This document shows, one piece after another, positions 26,675 through 35,530 of a stretch of 64,000 bases of DNA (position 1 is the stretch's first letter; the number at the start of each line of letters is the position of its first letter). The notes beneath the pieces are model-generated. The model saw only the letters and a list, made by a program, of their open reading frames with translations. It searched no databases and was not told the origin of the DNA. Position numbers and translations under genes: made by a program. The DNA is from Microvirga ossetica. Its GTDB lineage: Bacteria > Pseudomonadota > Alphaproteobacteria > Rhizobiales > Beijerinckiaceae. Location: positions 5,172,501-5,236,500 of the forward strand of contig NZ_CP016616.1 in the NCBI RefSeq assembly GCF_002741015.1, in the 5' to 3' direction.

Positions 26675-27336
26675 GAGTGGGCGCTCCGGGGAAAGGCCGC
26701 TCCGCGCCGCAGCTTCGCCTCGATGAAGCGCATGATGACCATCAGACCCAGCGCGATGATGAAATATCCGATGAGGGTCAGCGTGTAGATCGTGGCGCTA
26801 TCCAGGGTGATATTGCGCAAGGATTGAGCCTGGAAGGTCAGGTCGGCGATGGAGATGAGCGAGACGAGGGCGGTGTCCTTGAGGTTCTGAACCGCCAGAT
26901 TGCCGAAGGCCGGCATCATCTCGATGATCGCCTGTGGCATGGAGATGTGCCAAAGCGTGTGGGACTTGCTGAAATTGAGCGCACGGGCCGCTTCGTGCTG
27001 CGACTGCGGCACCGCCAGAAGGGCGCCGCGCACGACCTCCGCCCCGAATGCGCCGGTGAGAAGCGCTAGAACAGTGATGCCTGTGGTGATCGGATCGAAG
27101 GAGATGCCGATCAGCGGCAGGGCATAATAGAACCAGAAGAGCTGGACGAGGAGCGGCGTCCCGCGGAACAACAGGACATACGCGAAAGCAGCGCCGGAGA
27201 TGATCCGATTGCCCGATGTGCGGGCAATGCCTGCCAAAAAGGCCAAAAATGTGCCGAGCACGATCGAGGTCAGAGAGATCATCACCGTAATCTGCGCACC
27301 CTTCAGCAAAGGCGTCAGATATTGCGTCCAAGTCAT
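26671..27336 (-). CDS. ehuC: Ectoine ABC transporter permease EhuC
   Basis: 221 residues, homologous to the second permease: 'YVLLFRGTPLLVQLFWFYYA', then the EAA-like loop 'SQHEAARALNFSKSHTLWHI'. It is an inner-membrane half of the transporter. It starts 77 bases after the binding-protein gene, with a hairpin between (27361-27396). Confidence 0.92.
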   Translation of the reverse strand: MTWTQYLTPLLKGAQITVMISLTSIVLGTFLAFLAGIARTSGNRIISGAAFAYVLLFRGTPLLVQLFWFYYALPLIGISFDPITTGITVLALLTGAFGAEVVRGALLAVPQSQHEAARALNFSKSHTLWHISMPQAIIEMMPAFGNLAVQNLKDTALVSLISIADLTFQAQSLRNITLDSATIYTLTLIGYFIIALGLMVIMRFIEAKLRRGAAFPRSAHS

Positions 27337-27360
27337 CGTCGCCTCCTTCTCACGGATGCT

Positions 27361-27396
27361 CTGCCCGGCCCGAGATGCAAGCTTCGAGCCGGGCAG
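27361..27396 (-). terminator. Intercistronic hairpin between ehuB and ehuC
   Basis: CTGCCCGGC (27361-27369) pairs with GCCGGGCAG (27388-27396), and an inner CGA/TCG lengthens the stem. There is no strong U-run after it. Its place between a binding-protein gene and its permeases fits a partial terminator or mRNA-stabilising stem that keeps EhuB levels above those of the membrane parts. Confidence 0.55.
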
Positions 27397-27413
27397 TTTG
27401 AAGGCTTGGCAAA

Positions 27414-28265
27414 TTACTTGCCGGCGCAGAGGTCGGCGACGTTCTTGGCCATGGCGGCCTTGATACTTTCCTCGCTGAGGCCATAGGACGTCAGGATCTT
27501 CTTGTAATCGTCCGTCTTGCGGAACTCGATCAGCGCGGCGTTGTAGGCGTCACGGAGTTCCTTGTCCTCCGGACGGAACGCGAAACCACCATAGTTGCGA
27601 ACCGGCTTGCCGTCCACGATCGGGTCCGTGAATGGCTTGACTTGCTCCACATCCTTTCCGCCTTCGGCAAGCTTGGACACGGTCAGCTCGGTGGCTGCAT
27701 AGGCATCCGCGCGGGTCTGGACCGTGGAGAGCGCGTCTGCATTGGCTTGGATGATGACGATCTGATTGTCCTTCACGCCGACGGCGCGCAGGAAGTCGAT
27801 GTTGTTGGCGCCCGAGACCACGGCCACCTTGAGCGACGGGTCCTTGGCGATATCGGCATAGGTGGTCAGCTTCTTCGGATTCCCCTTCTTGACAAGCAGG
27901 CCCTCGCCGTAGCTGGAATTCGGCTCCGTGAAGGAGACCTGCTTACAGCGCTCGGGCGAGATGTTCTGCTCGGCGGCTGCGAAGGCGAATCGGCGGGCTT
28001 TCAGGCCGGGGATCAGCGTGCCGAACGGCGTCACGGTCCAGTTGACCTCGTTGATGCCCATCTTCTTGAACACAGCGATCGCGACAGCCGGGCCGATGCC
28101 GGCGGCCGAGCCATCTTCTTTCATATAGCCGTATGGGACCTCGTTGGCGGTCGCGCCCTGGACGTAGCCGGCGCTCTTGACCTCGTCGAGGGTAAGGGCC
28201 TGCGCGCCTCCGATGGCTGCCGCAAAGGCCAGAGCTGCAACGCCGTAGCGGATGATCTTGTGCAT
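27414..28265 (-). CDS. ehuB: Ectoine/hydroxyectoine-binding protein EhuB
   Basis: 283 residues. A signal peptide is clear ('MHKIIRYGVAALAFAAAIGG', cut near 'AQA-LTLDE'). The mature part is a type II periplasmic binding protein: 'ANEVPYGYMKEDGSAAGIGP', then 'GTLIPGLKARRFAFAAAEQN'. The start at 28265 has GAGGAGAAG upstream; a longer in-frame reading lacks the leader position. It delivers ectoines to EhuCD in the periplasm. The name follows sequence resemblance and its place between doeB and ehuC. Confidence 0.93.
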   Translation of the reverse strand: MHKIIRYGVAALAFAAAIGGAQALTLDEVKSAGYVQGATANEVPYGYMKEDGSAAGIGPAVAIAVFKKMGINEVNWTVTPFGTLIPGLKARRFAFAAAEQNISPERCKQVSFTEPNSSYGEGLLVKKGNPKKLTTYADIAKDPSLKVAVVSGANNIDFLRAVGVKDNQIVIIQANADALSTVQTRADAYAATELTVSKLAEGGKDVEQVKPFTDPIVDGKPVRNYGGFAFRPEDKELRDAYNAALIEFRKTDDYKKILTSYGLSEESIKAAMAKNVADLCAGK

Positions 28266-28354
28266 GTGGTCTTCTCCTCTGGTGTTATTAGGGTCCGCGT
28301 GCCGGTTGATCCGGCTTGCAGCAGAAGCGCTGGCGGTCTTTGGATTCGAAAAGC

Positions 28355-29359
28355 TCAATCCTCCACCGTAGCGACGACTGCGAGGCAATCGCCTGTCTTG
28401 ACGAGGCCCGGGAAGTGCCGAGCCGCGAGAACACCGTCGAGGGCGGCACGGTATTCCTTGGGCGACTGCCCCGTCCGGCCGATCGGATGGATGCGGGCGA
28501 TGATGTCGCCCCTCTGAACCGGGTCGCCGAGATCGATGCAGGGCTCCACGAGACCGTTATCTTCCGCGAAGCGGAAGCATTCGGCCGACGGCATGTCGAG
28601 CCAGCGGGTCGGCTCCGTCTCAGGCCTGCCGGCGACGATGCCGGCATGCTTGAGCACGTTCATGGTGCCGCGCTTGGCGATCCGCACCGTCTTCGCGGAC
28701 GCGGTGCCGCCGCCCGACAATTCGGTCGTGACGAAGATCTTGCCCATTTCCTCGGCCGCGCTGTCGTACATGCCAACCGCATCGATCTCGATCATCCGCA
28801 TGGAATAGGGAGCCGCGAATGCAGCCACCGCGTCGAAGCAGAGCCGTTCCTGTGCCTTGTCCGGCAGTTCATGAGCGGCCGCATAGGGCAGGAAGTCGAG
28901 AGTGCGTCCGCCGGAATGGAAATCGAGAACGATGTCGGCCAGCGGAAGCAGGGTGCGCTGGAAGTAATCCGCTATCTTTTCCGTCACCGTACCGTCCGGA
29001 CGACCCGGAAAGCTGCGGTTGAGATTGCCCCGGTCGATCGGCGAGGTGCGGGTCCCCGCTCGGAAGGCCGGGTAGTTCATTGCCGGCACGATGATGACCC
29101 GTCCCTGAATCTGTTCGGCTGTGAGAGTGCGGGCGAGGTCGAACAGGGCGATGGGACCTTCGTACTCATCGCCATGGTTGGCGCCGGTGAGCAGGGCCGT
29201 CGGCCCCTCGCCGCGTTTCACCACGGTGATCGGAATCATCACCGAGCCCCACGCCGAGTCGTCCCGGCTGTAAGGCAGGCGCAGAAATCCGTGCTGCACC
29301 CCGTCCGCGTCGAAGTCGACGCTGGCTGCGATAGGCGAGGGACGCTCGATCGGCCGCAT
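28355..29359 (-). CDS. doeB: N2-acetyl-diaminobutyrate deacetylase DoeB (EutE)
   Basis: 334 residues, succinylglutamate desuccinylase/aspartoacylase (M14) family. The zinc motif is in 'TGANHGDEYEGP' (His and Glu), with 'GNLNRSFPGRPDG' for substrate binding and the third ligand in 'VLDFHSGGRTLDFLPY'. It hydrolyses N-alpha-acetyl-diaminobutyrate to diaminobutyrate and acetate. ATG 29359 lies five bases after the doeA stop; the longer open frame upstream overlaps doeA and is rejected. Confidence 0.93.
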   Translation of the reverse strand: MRPIERPSPIAASVDFDADGVQHGFLRLPYSRDDSAWGSVMIPITVVKRGEGPTALLTGANHGDEYEGPIALFDLARTLTAEQIQGRVIIVPAMNYPAFRAGTRTSPIDRGNLNRSFPGRPDGTVTEKIADYFQRTLLPLADIVLDFHSGGRTLDFLPYAAAHELPDKAQERLCFDAVAAFAAPYSMRMIEIDAVGMYDSAAEEMGKIFVTTELSGGGTASAKTVRIAKRGTMNVLKHAGIVAGRPETEPTRWLDMPSAECFRFAEDNGLVEPCIDLGDPVQRGDIIARIHPIGRTGQSPKEYRAALDGVLAARHFPGLVKTGDCLAVVATVED

Positions 29360-29364
29360 GCTGC

Positions 29365-30546
29365 TCACGATTTCACGAACAGCTTGCGCGGCACGTTGGA
29401 GAGGCAATCGACGCCCTTGTCGGTAATGACGATGCTCTCGGTGATCTCCAACCCCATATTCTCGAGCCACAGACCGGTCATGAAATGGAACGTCATGCCC
29501 GGCTGGAGTTCCGTCCTGTCGCCGGGACGCAGGCTCATGGTGCGCTCGCCCCAATCCGGCGGATAGCTTAGGCCGATCGGGTAGCCGGTGCGGTTGTCCT
29601 TGACGATGCCGTAGCGCTTGAGCACGGCGAAAAACGCGTTGGCGACGTCCTCGCATGCATTGCCGGGCTTTGCGGCTGCTAACCCTTCCTCCATCCCTTC
29701 CAGGACCGCCTTCTCTGCGTCGAGGAACGCTTGTGTCGGTTTGCCGAGAAAGACGGTGCGGGATAAGGGACAGTGATAGCGCTTGTAGCATCCCGCAATC
29801 TCGAAGAACGTTCCTTCGCCGCTGCGCATGGATTTGTCGTCCCAGGTCAAGTGCGGGGCCGCGGCCTCCTCACCGGAGGGAAGAAGCGGTACGATGGCCG
29901 CATAGTCGCCGCCGAATCCATCGACACCGCGCAACGCTGCGTCGTAGATCTCGGCGACGAGATCGTTCTTGCGGATGCCGGGCTCGACTTTCTCGAGGAT
30001 GCGTCGGTGCATCGATTCCACGATGCGGCCCGCGATCTTCATGTATTCGATCTCCTGCCGGCTCTTGACCGCACGCTGCCAGTTTACGAGCGACAGAGAA
30101 TCCTTGAACTTTGCATTCGGCAGGTGCTTGACGAGGGATTGGTAGGCAGCCGCCGAGAAGTAGTAATTGTCCATTTCGACGGCGATGGTGCCCTTGTCCC
30201 AGCCACGCTCGCCGATGATCCCGGACAGGTAGTCCATCGGATGGCGTTCCGTGGATTGAACATAATGATCCGGATAGCCGATGATGTTGTCGTGGGCGAG
30301 ATAGGCTGTGCGCTTGGCGCCGTTGGCGTCCTGGCCGCGGCCATACCAGACCGGTTCGCCGTCGGGGGGCACCAGCACGCATTGATGCACATAGAACGAC
30401 CAGCCGTCATAGCCCGTCAGCCAATGCATGTTGGACGGATCGGTGACGATCAGCAGATCTATCCCGGCTCTTTCCATCGCTTTGCGCGTCTTCGCGAGAC
30501 GCTCGGCATATTCCGCTCGGCTGAAGTTGAGATTGGGTGCGCTCAC
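29365..30546 (-). CDS. doeA: Ectoine hydrolase DoeA (EutD)
   Basis: 393 residues, M24 'pita-bread' fold with an N-terminal creatinase-like domain ('LLIVTDPSNMHWLTGYDGWS'). The C-terminal part has 'GFGGDYAAIVPLLPSGEEAA', 'EIAGCYKRYHCPLSRTV' and 'GLEITESIVIT'. It opens the ectoine ring to acetyl-diaminobutyrate. It overlaps eutC by four bases. Confidence 0.95.
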   Translation of the reverse strand: MSAPNLNFSRAEYAERLAKTRKAMERAGIDLLIVTDPSNMHWLTGYDGWSFYVHQCVLVPPDGEPVWYGRGQDANGAKRTAYLAHDNIIGYPDHYVQSTERHPMDYLSGIIGERGWDKGTIAVEMDNYYFSAAAYQSLVKHLPNAKFKDSLSLVNWQRAVKSRQEIEYMKIAGRIVESMHRRILEKVEPGIRKNDLVAEIYDAALRGVDGFGGDYAAIVPLLPSGEEAAAPHLTWDDKSMRSGEGTFFEIAGCYKRYHCPLSRTVFLGKPTQAFLDAEKAVLEGMEEGLAAAKPGNACEDVANAFFAVLKRYGIVKDNRTGYPIGLSYPPDWGERTMSLRPGDRTELQPGMTFHFMTGLWLENMGLEITESIVITDKGVDCLSNVPRKLFVKS

Positions 30547-31556
30547 GGCGTGCCTCCGGTTAGTTCTTGCGTATCGATGGCCCGTCCAGCGCCTGCTTCC
30601 ACAGCGCGGCAGCGGGCGAGGGTGGCGATCGCGGTATCCTGCACGCCCGTGCCCGTGAGGTCGCAGAGGGTGATGGCGTCTCGGCTTTCACGGCCCGGGA
30701 TCTGTCTAGCGATCACCTGACCGAGCTCTCCAAAGGATCGATCCGGCGCGATCAAGCCCGCTTGGATGGCGTGATGCAATTCGCCGAGGCGTCGCGTCTG
30801 GGCAACGCTGTCGGCGATATAGATCACTTGGGTAAGGACGGCGGGCTCGATTTCATTCTTGTGCTCTGAATCGGAACCCATCGCCGTAATGTGCTGGCCC
30901 GGCCGGATCCACTCCGCCTTCAAGATCGGTTGTTCGGACGGGGTCGTGGTGATGATGATGTCCGCCCCATCACACGCTTCATGAGGCGCCGAGACAGCCT
31001 CAACCTCGATGCGCAGGGAACTGGTCAGCTCTCTCGCCGCCGTATCGGCTTTGGCCGGGTCACGGGCCCAGATGCGCACCTGCTTGATCGGCCGCACGAG
31101 GGTGAGCGCCTCAAGCTGCAGCCGCGCCTGGATGCCCGCTCCGAAGATCGCTGCGACCTGAGCGTCGGGGCGTGAGAGATGCTTTGCCGCGGCGGCGCCG
31201 GCGGCGGCAGTGCGCACATCGGTGAGATAGCCGTTGTCGAGGAGCAAAGCTTCGACAAGGCCGGTTTTCGAGCTCAACAGAATCATGAGCCCGTTGAGGC
31301 TCGGCAACCCTAGCTTCGGATTGTCGAAAAAACCGGGGCTCACCTTGATGGCAAAGCCGTCGACACCTGGCACATAGGCTGTCTTCACGTCGACCTCGCC
31401 GCGGTATTCGGCGATATCGAGTCGCAGGATCGGCGGCATGACGACGGGCTTGGTCGCTAATGCCGCGAACGCGTCTTCCACGCAGGCAACCGCACTGGCG
31501 TCGAGCCGGACGATCTTGCGGAGATCAGGCTCCGTGAGAACGAGCATCTTGGCCAT
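30543..31556 (-). CDS. eutC: Ectoine utilisation protein EutC (ornithine cyclodeaminase family)
   Basis: 337 residues of the ornithine cyclodeaminase/mu-crystallin family: 'VDVKTAYVPGVDGFAIKVS' with the substrate Lys, a Rossmann site ('AAIFGAGIQARLQLEAL') and 'ADIIITTTPSEQPIL'. With EutB it is thought to convert 5-hydroxyectoine to ectoine; that reaction is literature inference and is not seen in sequence. It shares one base with the eutB stop. Confidence 0.92.
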   Translation of the reverse strand: MAKMLVLTEPDLRKIVRLDASAVACVEDAFAALATKPVVMPPILRLDIAEYRGEVDVKTAYVPGVDGFAIKVSPGFFDNPKLGLPSLNGLMILLSSKTGLVEALLLDNGYLTDVRTAAAGAAAAKHLSRPDAQVAAIFGAGIQARLQLEALTLVRPIKQVRIWARDPAKADTAARELTSSLRIEVEAVSAPHEACDGADIIITTTPSEQPILKAEWIRPGQHITAMGSDSEHKNEIEPAVLTQVIYIADSVAQTRRLGELHHAIQAGLIAPDRSFGELGQVIARQIPGRESRDAITLCDLTGTGVQDTAIATLARCRAVEAGAGRAIDTQELTGGTP

Positions 31557-32521
31557 CAGCCATGCCCTCCGGCAATAATCTGCCCGTGCCGCGCCTCATC
31601 GATGTTGCGGCCCGAAACGAGGACGACGGTCGGGCCTCTCACTTCGATTTTCTTTGCCAGCAAGGCCGCAATGCCGACCGCACCGGCTCCCTCCACAGTT
31701 TCTCCTTCCGTGAAAGCATGGCGTATGCCTTCCGCGACTTCGTCCTCCGAGAGAAGAACGACGTCATCGAGCAGGTCGCGACACATGGCGAAGGTGTATC
31801 GGTTGCTCAGGCCGATGCCGCCGCCGAGGGAATCGGCCAAGGTTTCCAGCTCTTCGACGGCAACCGGATGTCCCGCGCGCAGACTCTCGTGCATGGCCGC
31901 TCCGCGGGCCATCGAAATGCCGATGACACGCGTTCGCGGGAGCTTTCCCTTGATCGCTGCCGCTATGCCGGAAGCCAGTCCGCCGCCGGAGAGGGGCACG
32001 AGAACAAGTTCGACATTCGGACAATCTTCAATGATTTCCAATCCGATGGTGCCCTGGCCAGCAATGACGGCAGCATCGTCGAACGGTGGGATCTCGGTCA
32101 GGCCTTCCCCGGTCACCAACCGTTCCACTTCCTGCTGCGCATCATCCTGCGAACGTCCGACGATGCGGACGTCAGCGCCGAGTGCCTGCACGGCGTCGAT
32201 CTTGTTGCTGGGGACCAATGCAGACATGCAGACAACGGCTCTCACGCCTTGAGCTGCAGCGGCCTGAGCGACAGCACGCCCATGATTGCCCGTCGAAGCC
32301 GTCACAAGGCCGCGTTGCCGTGCCTCGTCGTCCACCAAAAGAACGGCATTGGTGGCGCCGCGGAGCTTGAAGCTTCCGGTCGACTGATGGCTCTCAAGCT
32401 TGAGATGGATCGGGAAGTCGCAACGAGCGGAAAGACCTCGGGATGAAACGAGAGGCGTGCGCCGGATTTGCCCGGCAATGCGGCTTTGAGCCTTCACGAT
32501 TTCATCGAGACCGATCATCAT
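31556..32521 (-). CDS. eutB: Hydroxyectoine dehydratase-like EutB (threonine ammonia-lyase family)
   Basis: 321 residues, PLP fold type II. The Schiff-base Lys is in 'STGSFKLRGATNAV', the phosphate loop is 'PLSGGGLASG', and 'ASTGNHGRAVAQAA' binds substrate. It resembles threonine dehydratase but heads the eutB-eutC-doeA-doeB run. It follows a 212-base gap after enuR that holds a candidate operator (32706-32721), so the long catabolic transcript probably starts here. Confidence 0.92.
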   Translation of the reverse strand: MMIGLDEIVKAQSRIAGQIRRTPLVSSRGLSARCDFPIHLKLESHQSTGSFKLRGATNAVLLVDDEARQRGLVTASTGNHGRAVAQAAAAQGVRAVVCMSALVPSNKIDAVQALGADVRIVGRSQDDAQQEVERLVTGEGLTEIPPFDDAAVIAGQGTIGLEIIEDCPNVELVLVPLSGGGLASGIAAAIKGKLPRTRVIGISMARGAAMHESLRAGHPVAVEELETLADSLGGGIGLSNRYTFAMCRDLLDDVVLLSEDEVAEGIRHAFTEGETVEGAGAVGIAALLAKKIEVRGPTVVLVSGRNIDEARHGQIIAGGHG

Positions 32522-32705
32522 GGTGCAGCAGCCGTGAAGCGATTAGGCTGCCAAACCCGAAGGCAGCGAACCGTCTTCGGCTCTTATCAATACGTCGGTT
32601 CGATCTGCCTCACTCCAAAATCTTTCCGAGATCATTGGGTGCATCCGCATCTCACATCAGGACAAAGAGAGGGTGCGATGCGCTCTAAATCATGTCAATG
32701 ACTAT

Positions 32706-32721
32706 ATTGTCATGATACAAT
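32706..32721. promoter_or_regulatory. Candidate operator ahead of eutB
   Basis: ATTGT (32706-32710) and ACAAT (32717-32721) form an inverted repeat with a 6-base centre. It lies between enuR and eutB in a short AT-rich patch. A related ATTACAAT occurs upstream of doeX at about 34226-34233, on the other side of enuR. EnuR or the AsnC-type protein are the obvious candidates to bind; this is inference from position. Confidence 0.35.
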
Positions 32722-32733
32722 CGGGTGCCACCG

Positions 32734-34194
32734 TCATGCTATTGAGCCGACATCGAACACTGGCGGCAATTGCTCGAAGGTGTGGGCAATTGTCTGCAGC
32801 GATCGGCCGAGGCTGACGTGGGACAGCCGACCGCCGATGCAGATGCGAATGCCGCCGGTGTGGCCCCCACCCGCTACGAAGGGGTCGGATGGTGTCACGG
32901 CGATGTTTTTCTGAGCCAGCGCTCGCACGAGCCCTTCCTCCGTCCACCGCGGCGGCACTCTCAGCCAAGCACACAGAGACAGCGAATGGGTTTGCGCGAT
33001 ATGCTCGCCCAGAACATCCGCAACGAGCGCTTGTCGCGCTCGAATTTCCTGGCGCTGCACCCTGATCAGGTTTTGCGCCGTACCGTCCTCAATCCATCGT
33101 GTCGTGATTTCAGCGGGAAGGTTGGTGGCGCTCCACGTCGTCACGCGCATGATGCTGGCGACTCGGATACTGTATTGGGGCGGCACCACGAGATATCCGA
33201 TACGCAAGCCGGTCAAAACAGTCTTGGTGAAACTCGTGACGAAAAAGCCGAGATCGGGCAATAGCTCGGTGAACGCGGGAAGCGGCGTCTCCAGGAGCGG
33301 CTTGTAGACCTCGTCCTCTACCACGTAGATGCCATGGCGACGGGCAATCTCAGCTACGGCCAGTCTCCGCTCAGCCCCCATCACATGGCTGGTCGGATTG
33401 CCGAGGGAAGGGACGAGAACCAGGGCGGTCACGTCACCGGCAAGGCAGGCCTCTTCGAAAGCCTCGACAAGAATCCCTTCACGATCGGTCGGGAGACCCC
33501 GCAAGGTGAAGCCGAGCAAGTTAGCCAGCCCAATGATGCCGTGGTCGGTCAGGTTCTCGGTGAGAACGACCTCGCCCGGGCGGACGATCGCGGCGATTGC
33601 CAGGAACAGGCCATGCGCCGCGCCATTTGTGACGAGGATACGGTCCTTGGCGGCGTCAACTCCCAGGCCCTTCAGCCAGACCTGTGCTGCGGCCCGGTGC
33701 TGGTCCAGCCCTGCAATAGGCCGGCAGGGGCGCATGAAAGCGCTGTTGTCAGCTTGGGCGAGTTGCCCCATCGCGGTGCGCGAGGCATGCTCGTGCGTCT
33801 CCGTATAGATTGCCCGGACAATAGAGAGGTCGACGATCTCGCCGGGATCGCGATCGAGCATGAAGCGATCGGCTTTTTCCGTAACGCGGCTGCGAACGAA
33901 GGTGCCGCGCCCGACTTCGCCTTGCAGATAACCGCGCCGCTCGGCCTCCTTGTAGCTGAGGCTTACCGTCTGCACGGACACTCCGAGCCTGCGTGCAAGG
34001 TCGCGGTGGGTCGGCATCTGGGTGTGAACGGGCAGGATCTCGGCATCGATATCCGCGATGATCCGCTCCGTCAGAAGCTTGTGCTTCGTCGCCCCCTTAC
34101 GCTTCGTCAATATGGGGCGCCAGTCCCCGGCGTTTGCCTCATGGGGATCGTTGGAAGGGCGAGGGGCGACGAAGGGGCGAGGGGACTCGCGCAT
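32734..34194 (-). CDS. enuR: MocR/GntR-type regulator EnuR
   Basis: 486 residues. A winged-helix GntR domain comes first ('MPTHRDLARRLGVSVQTVSL'), then an aminotransferase-I-like domain. The PLP Lys, near residue 324, is in 'TSFTKTVLTGLRIGY', and 'VPSLGNPTSHVMG' is the cofactor pocket. This is the MocR repressor type that senses ectoine intermediates through PLP in related operons. It lies upstream of eutB on the same strand and diverges from doeX by 62 bases. No clear ribosome site precedes ATG 34194, so the start is uncertain. Confidence 0.9.
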   Translation of the reverse strand: MRESPRPFVAPRPSNDPHEANAGDWRPILTKRKGATKHKLLTERIIADIDAEILPVHTQMPTHRDLARRLGVSVQTVSLSYKEAERRGYLQGEVGRGTFVRSRVTEKADRFMLDRDPGEIVDLSIVRAIYTETHEHASRTAMGQLAQADNSAFMRPCRPIAGLDQHRAAAQVWLKGLGVDAAKDRILVTNGAAHGLFLAIAAIVRPGEVVLTENLTDHGIIGLANLLGFTLRGLPTDREGILVEAFEEACLAGDVTALVLVPSLGNPTSHVMGAERRLAVAEIARRHGIYVVEDEVYKPLLETPLPAFTELLPDLGFFVTSFTKTVLTGLRIGYLVVPPQYSIRVASIMRVTTWSATNLPAEITTRWIEDGTAQNLIRVQRQEIRARQALVADVLGEHIAQTHSLSLCAWLRVPPRWTEEGLVRALAQKNIAVTPSDPFVAGGGHTGGIRICIGGRLSHVSLGRSLQTIAHTFEQLPPVFDVGSIA

Positions 34195-34256
34195 GGCATT
34201 GTCTCATGCGAATGGCACAGGTAATCATTACAATGTGCCGAGAGCCTGGGAAAGTC

Positions 34257-34730
34257 ATGAAACTCGATAAGATCGACCTGAAAATTCTTTCGGCGCTCCA
34301 AACCGACGGCCGAATGACCAAGCTTCGCCTGGCGGAGGCGGTCAATCTATCGCCGACGGCCTGTTGGGAGCGCCTTAGTCGCCTGGAAAAGAATGGGGTC
34401 ATCACCGGCTATACGGCCCGGATCAACACGGACAAATTCATGCGGTGGACCACAGTCCTCGTGGAAATCACCCTCAAGAGCCATCAGCAAGCCGATTTCC
34501 AGCGCTTCGAGGCGGCGATCCTTAAGGAGCCGGCTGTGGTCTCCTGCGATGCGACTGGCGGAGGCATCGACTATATTCTTAAAGTCGTTGCCTCGGACAT
34601 CGATGACTATCAGAGATTGATCGACAGGCTGTTGCAGCTCAATCTAGGGATCGAGCGGTATTTCACTTACGTCGTCACGAAAAACGTAAAGACCGCCGAT
34701 GCTTTCCACGGTCTTGCCTTTGAGCGCTGA
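34257..34730 (+). CDS. doeX: Lrp/AsnC-family regulator (DoeX-like)
   Basis: 157 residues: N-terminal HTH ('KIDLKILSALQTDGRMTKLR', then 'VNLSPTACWERLSRLEKNGV') and a C-terminal RAM/ligand domain ('VVSCDATGGGIDYILKV'). ATG 34257 begins right at the Lrp signature; longer upstream frames overlap enuR. It is divergent from enuR and at the edge of the ectoine block, where an AsnC-type regulator is commonly found. It probably acts with EnuR. Confidence 0.9.
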   Translation: MKLDKIDLKILSALQTDGRMTKLRLAEAVNLSPTACWERLSRLEKNGVITGYTARINTDKFMRWTTVLVEITLKSHQQADFQRFEAAILKEPAVVSCDATGGGIDYILKVVASDIDDYQRLIDRLLQLNLGIERYFTYVVTKNVKTADAFHGLAFER

Positions 34731-34804
34731 AGCGAGGGGCGTATTGAGCGGAAAACTAACCGCCTGTTAAAATCATAGATACCGGTCCTGCGCCGAGCCT
34801 CGCA

Positions 34805-35530
34805 TCATGAATGATAGGAGCTATCGCCCGCCGCGTATTGCTGGTCGAGGCGACTGAAGCCACCTCTCCTTGTGCCTGATGCAGAAACTGCGGGTCGACC
34901 CAGGCTCTGGGCTGCGATCACAACTTCCACCCGGTTCCGGACATTCAGCTTCTGCATCAAAACCGTCATATAGTGCTTGACGGTTCTCTCGGTGATGCCG
35001 AGGTTCAAGGACATTTCCCGATTGGTCTTGCCGTCGAGCAGGAGGCAAACGATCTGATCCTCCCGGGCGCTCAGTTTGAGCGCCTCCAAGGTAACCTTGC
35101 GTACGGAAGCGCTACGCAGCGCGGTGAGGACCCTGCTCGCGAAATTTCGGGATATGTAAGTTTCTCCGGTGATCGCAGCCCCGGCCGCATGAAGAAGTTC
35201 ATCCAGCTGACAGGATTTTAACACGTAGCCCTGTGCTCCCGCCTCGAGAGCGCTCACGGCGTGCTCCACGCCGGGATCGGCCGTGAACATAAGTATTTTG
35301 ATGCCTGGGAATTCGGCCTTGATCTGGGAGATCGTCTGCAATGCGTCATCCGACGGCGACAAACCTAAAATCATCAGGTCGGGGCGAAATCGCTCCGCGA
35401 TGGCACGCGCATCCCGTGATGTTGCACCCGTCGCCACGATCTTGAAGGCATCCTGCGATCCAAAAACATGCGTGAGCCCTTCAACGACGATCGGATGATC
35501 ATCGATCAAGGCAAGCGAAATCGATTTCAT
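34805..35530 (-). CDS. LuxR/NarL-type regulator with receiver lacking the phosphoacceptor Asp
   Basis: 241 residues: receiver domain then LuxR HTH ('LSAREDQIVCLLLDGKTNRE', then 'ITERTVKHYMTVLMQKLNVR'). The receiver has the acidic pair (D10, D11), the Thr in 'MFTADPG' and the Lys in 'GYVLKSCQ'. The phosphoacceptor position is G56 ('PDLMILGLSPSDD', where relatives have L-D-L/I). It is therefore unlikely to be controlled by normal phosphorylation. The start at 35530 is set by the receiver signature. It is divergent from a kinase/regulator pair. Confidence 0.9.
   Translation of the reverse strand: MKSISLALIDDHPIVVEGLTHVFGSQDAFKIVATGATSRDARAIAERFRPDLMILGLSPSDDALQTISQIKAEFPGIKILMFTADPGVEHAVSALEAGAQGYVLKSCQLDELLHAAGAAITGETYISRNFASRVLTALRSASVRKVTLEALKLSAREDQIVCLLLDGKTNREMSLNLGITERTVKHYMTVLMQKLNVRNRVEVVIAAQSLGRPAVSASGTRRGGFSRLDQQYAAGDSSYHS

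Noticed and set aside
29360..29791. N-terminal extension of DoeB
   Set aside because: It overlaps doeA. The M14 domain starts soon after ATG 29359, and the gap to doeA is five bases.
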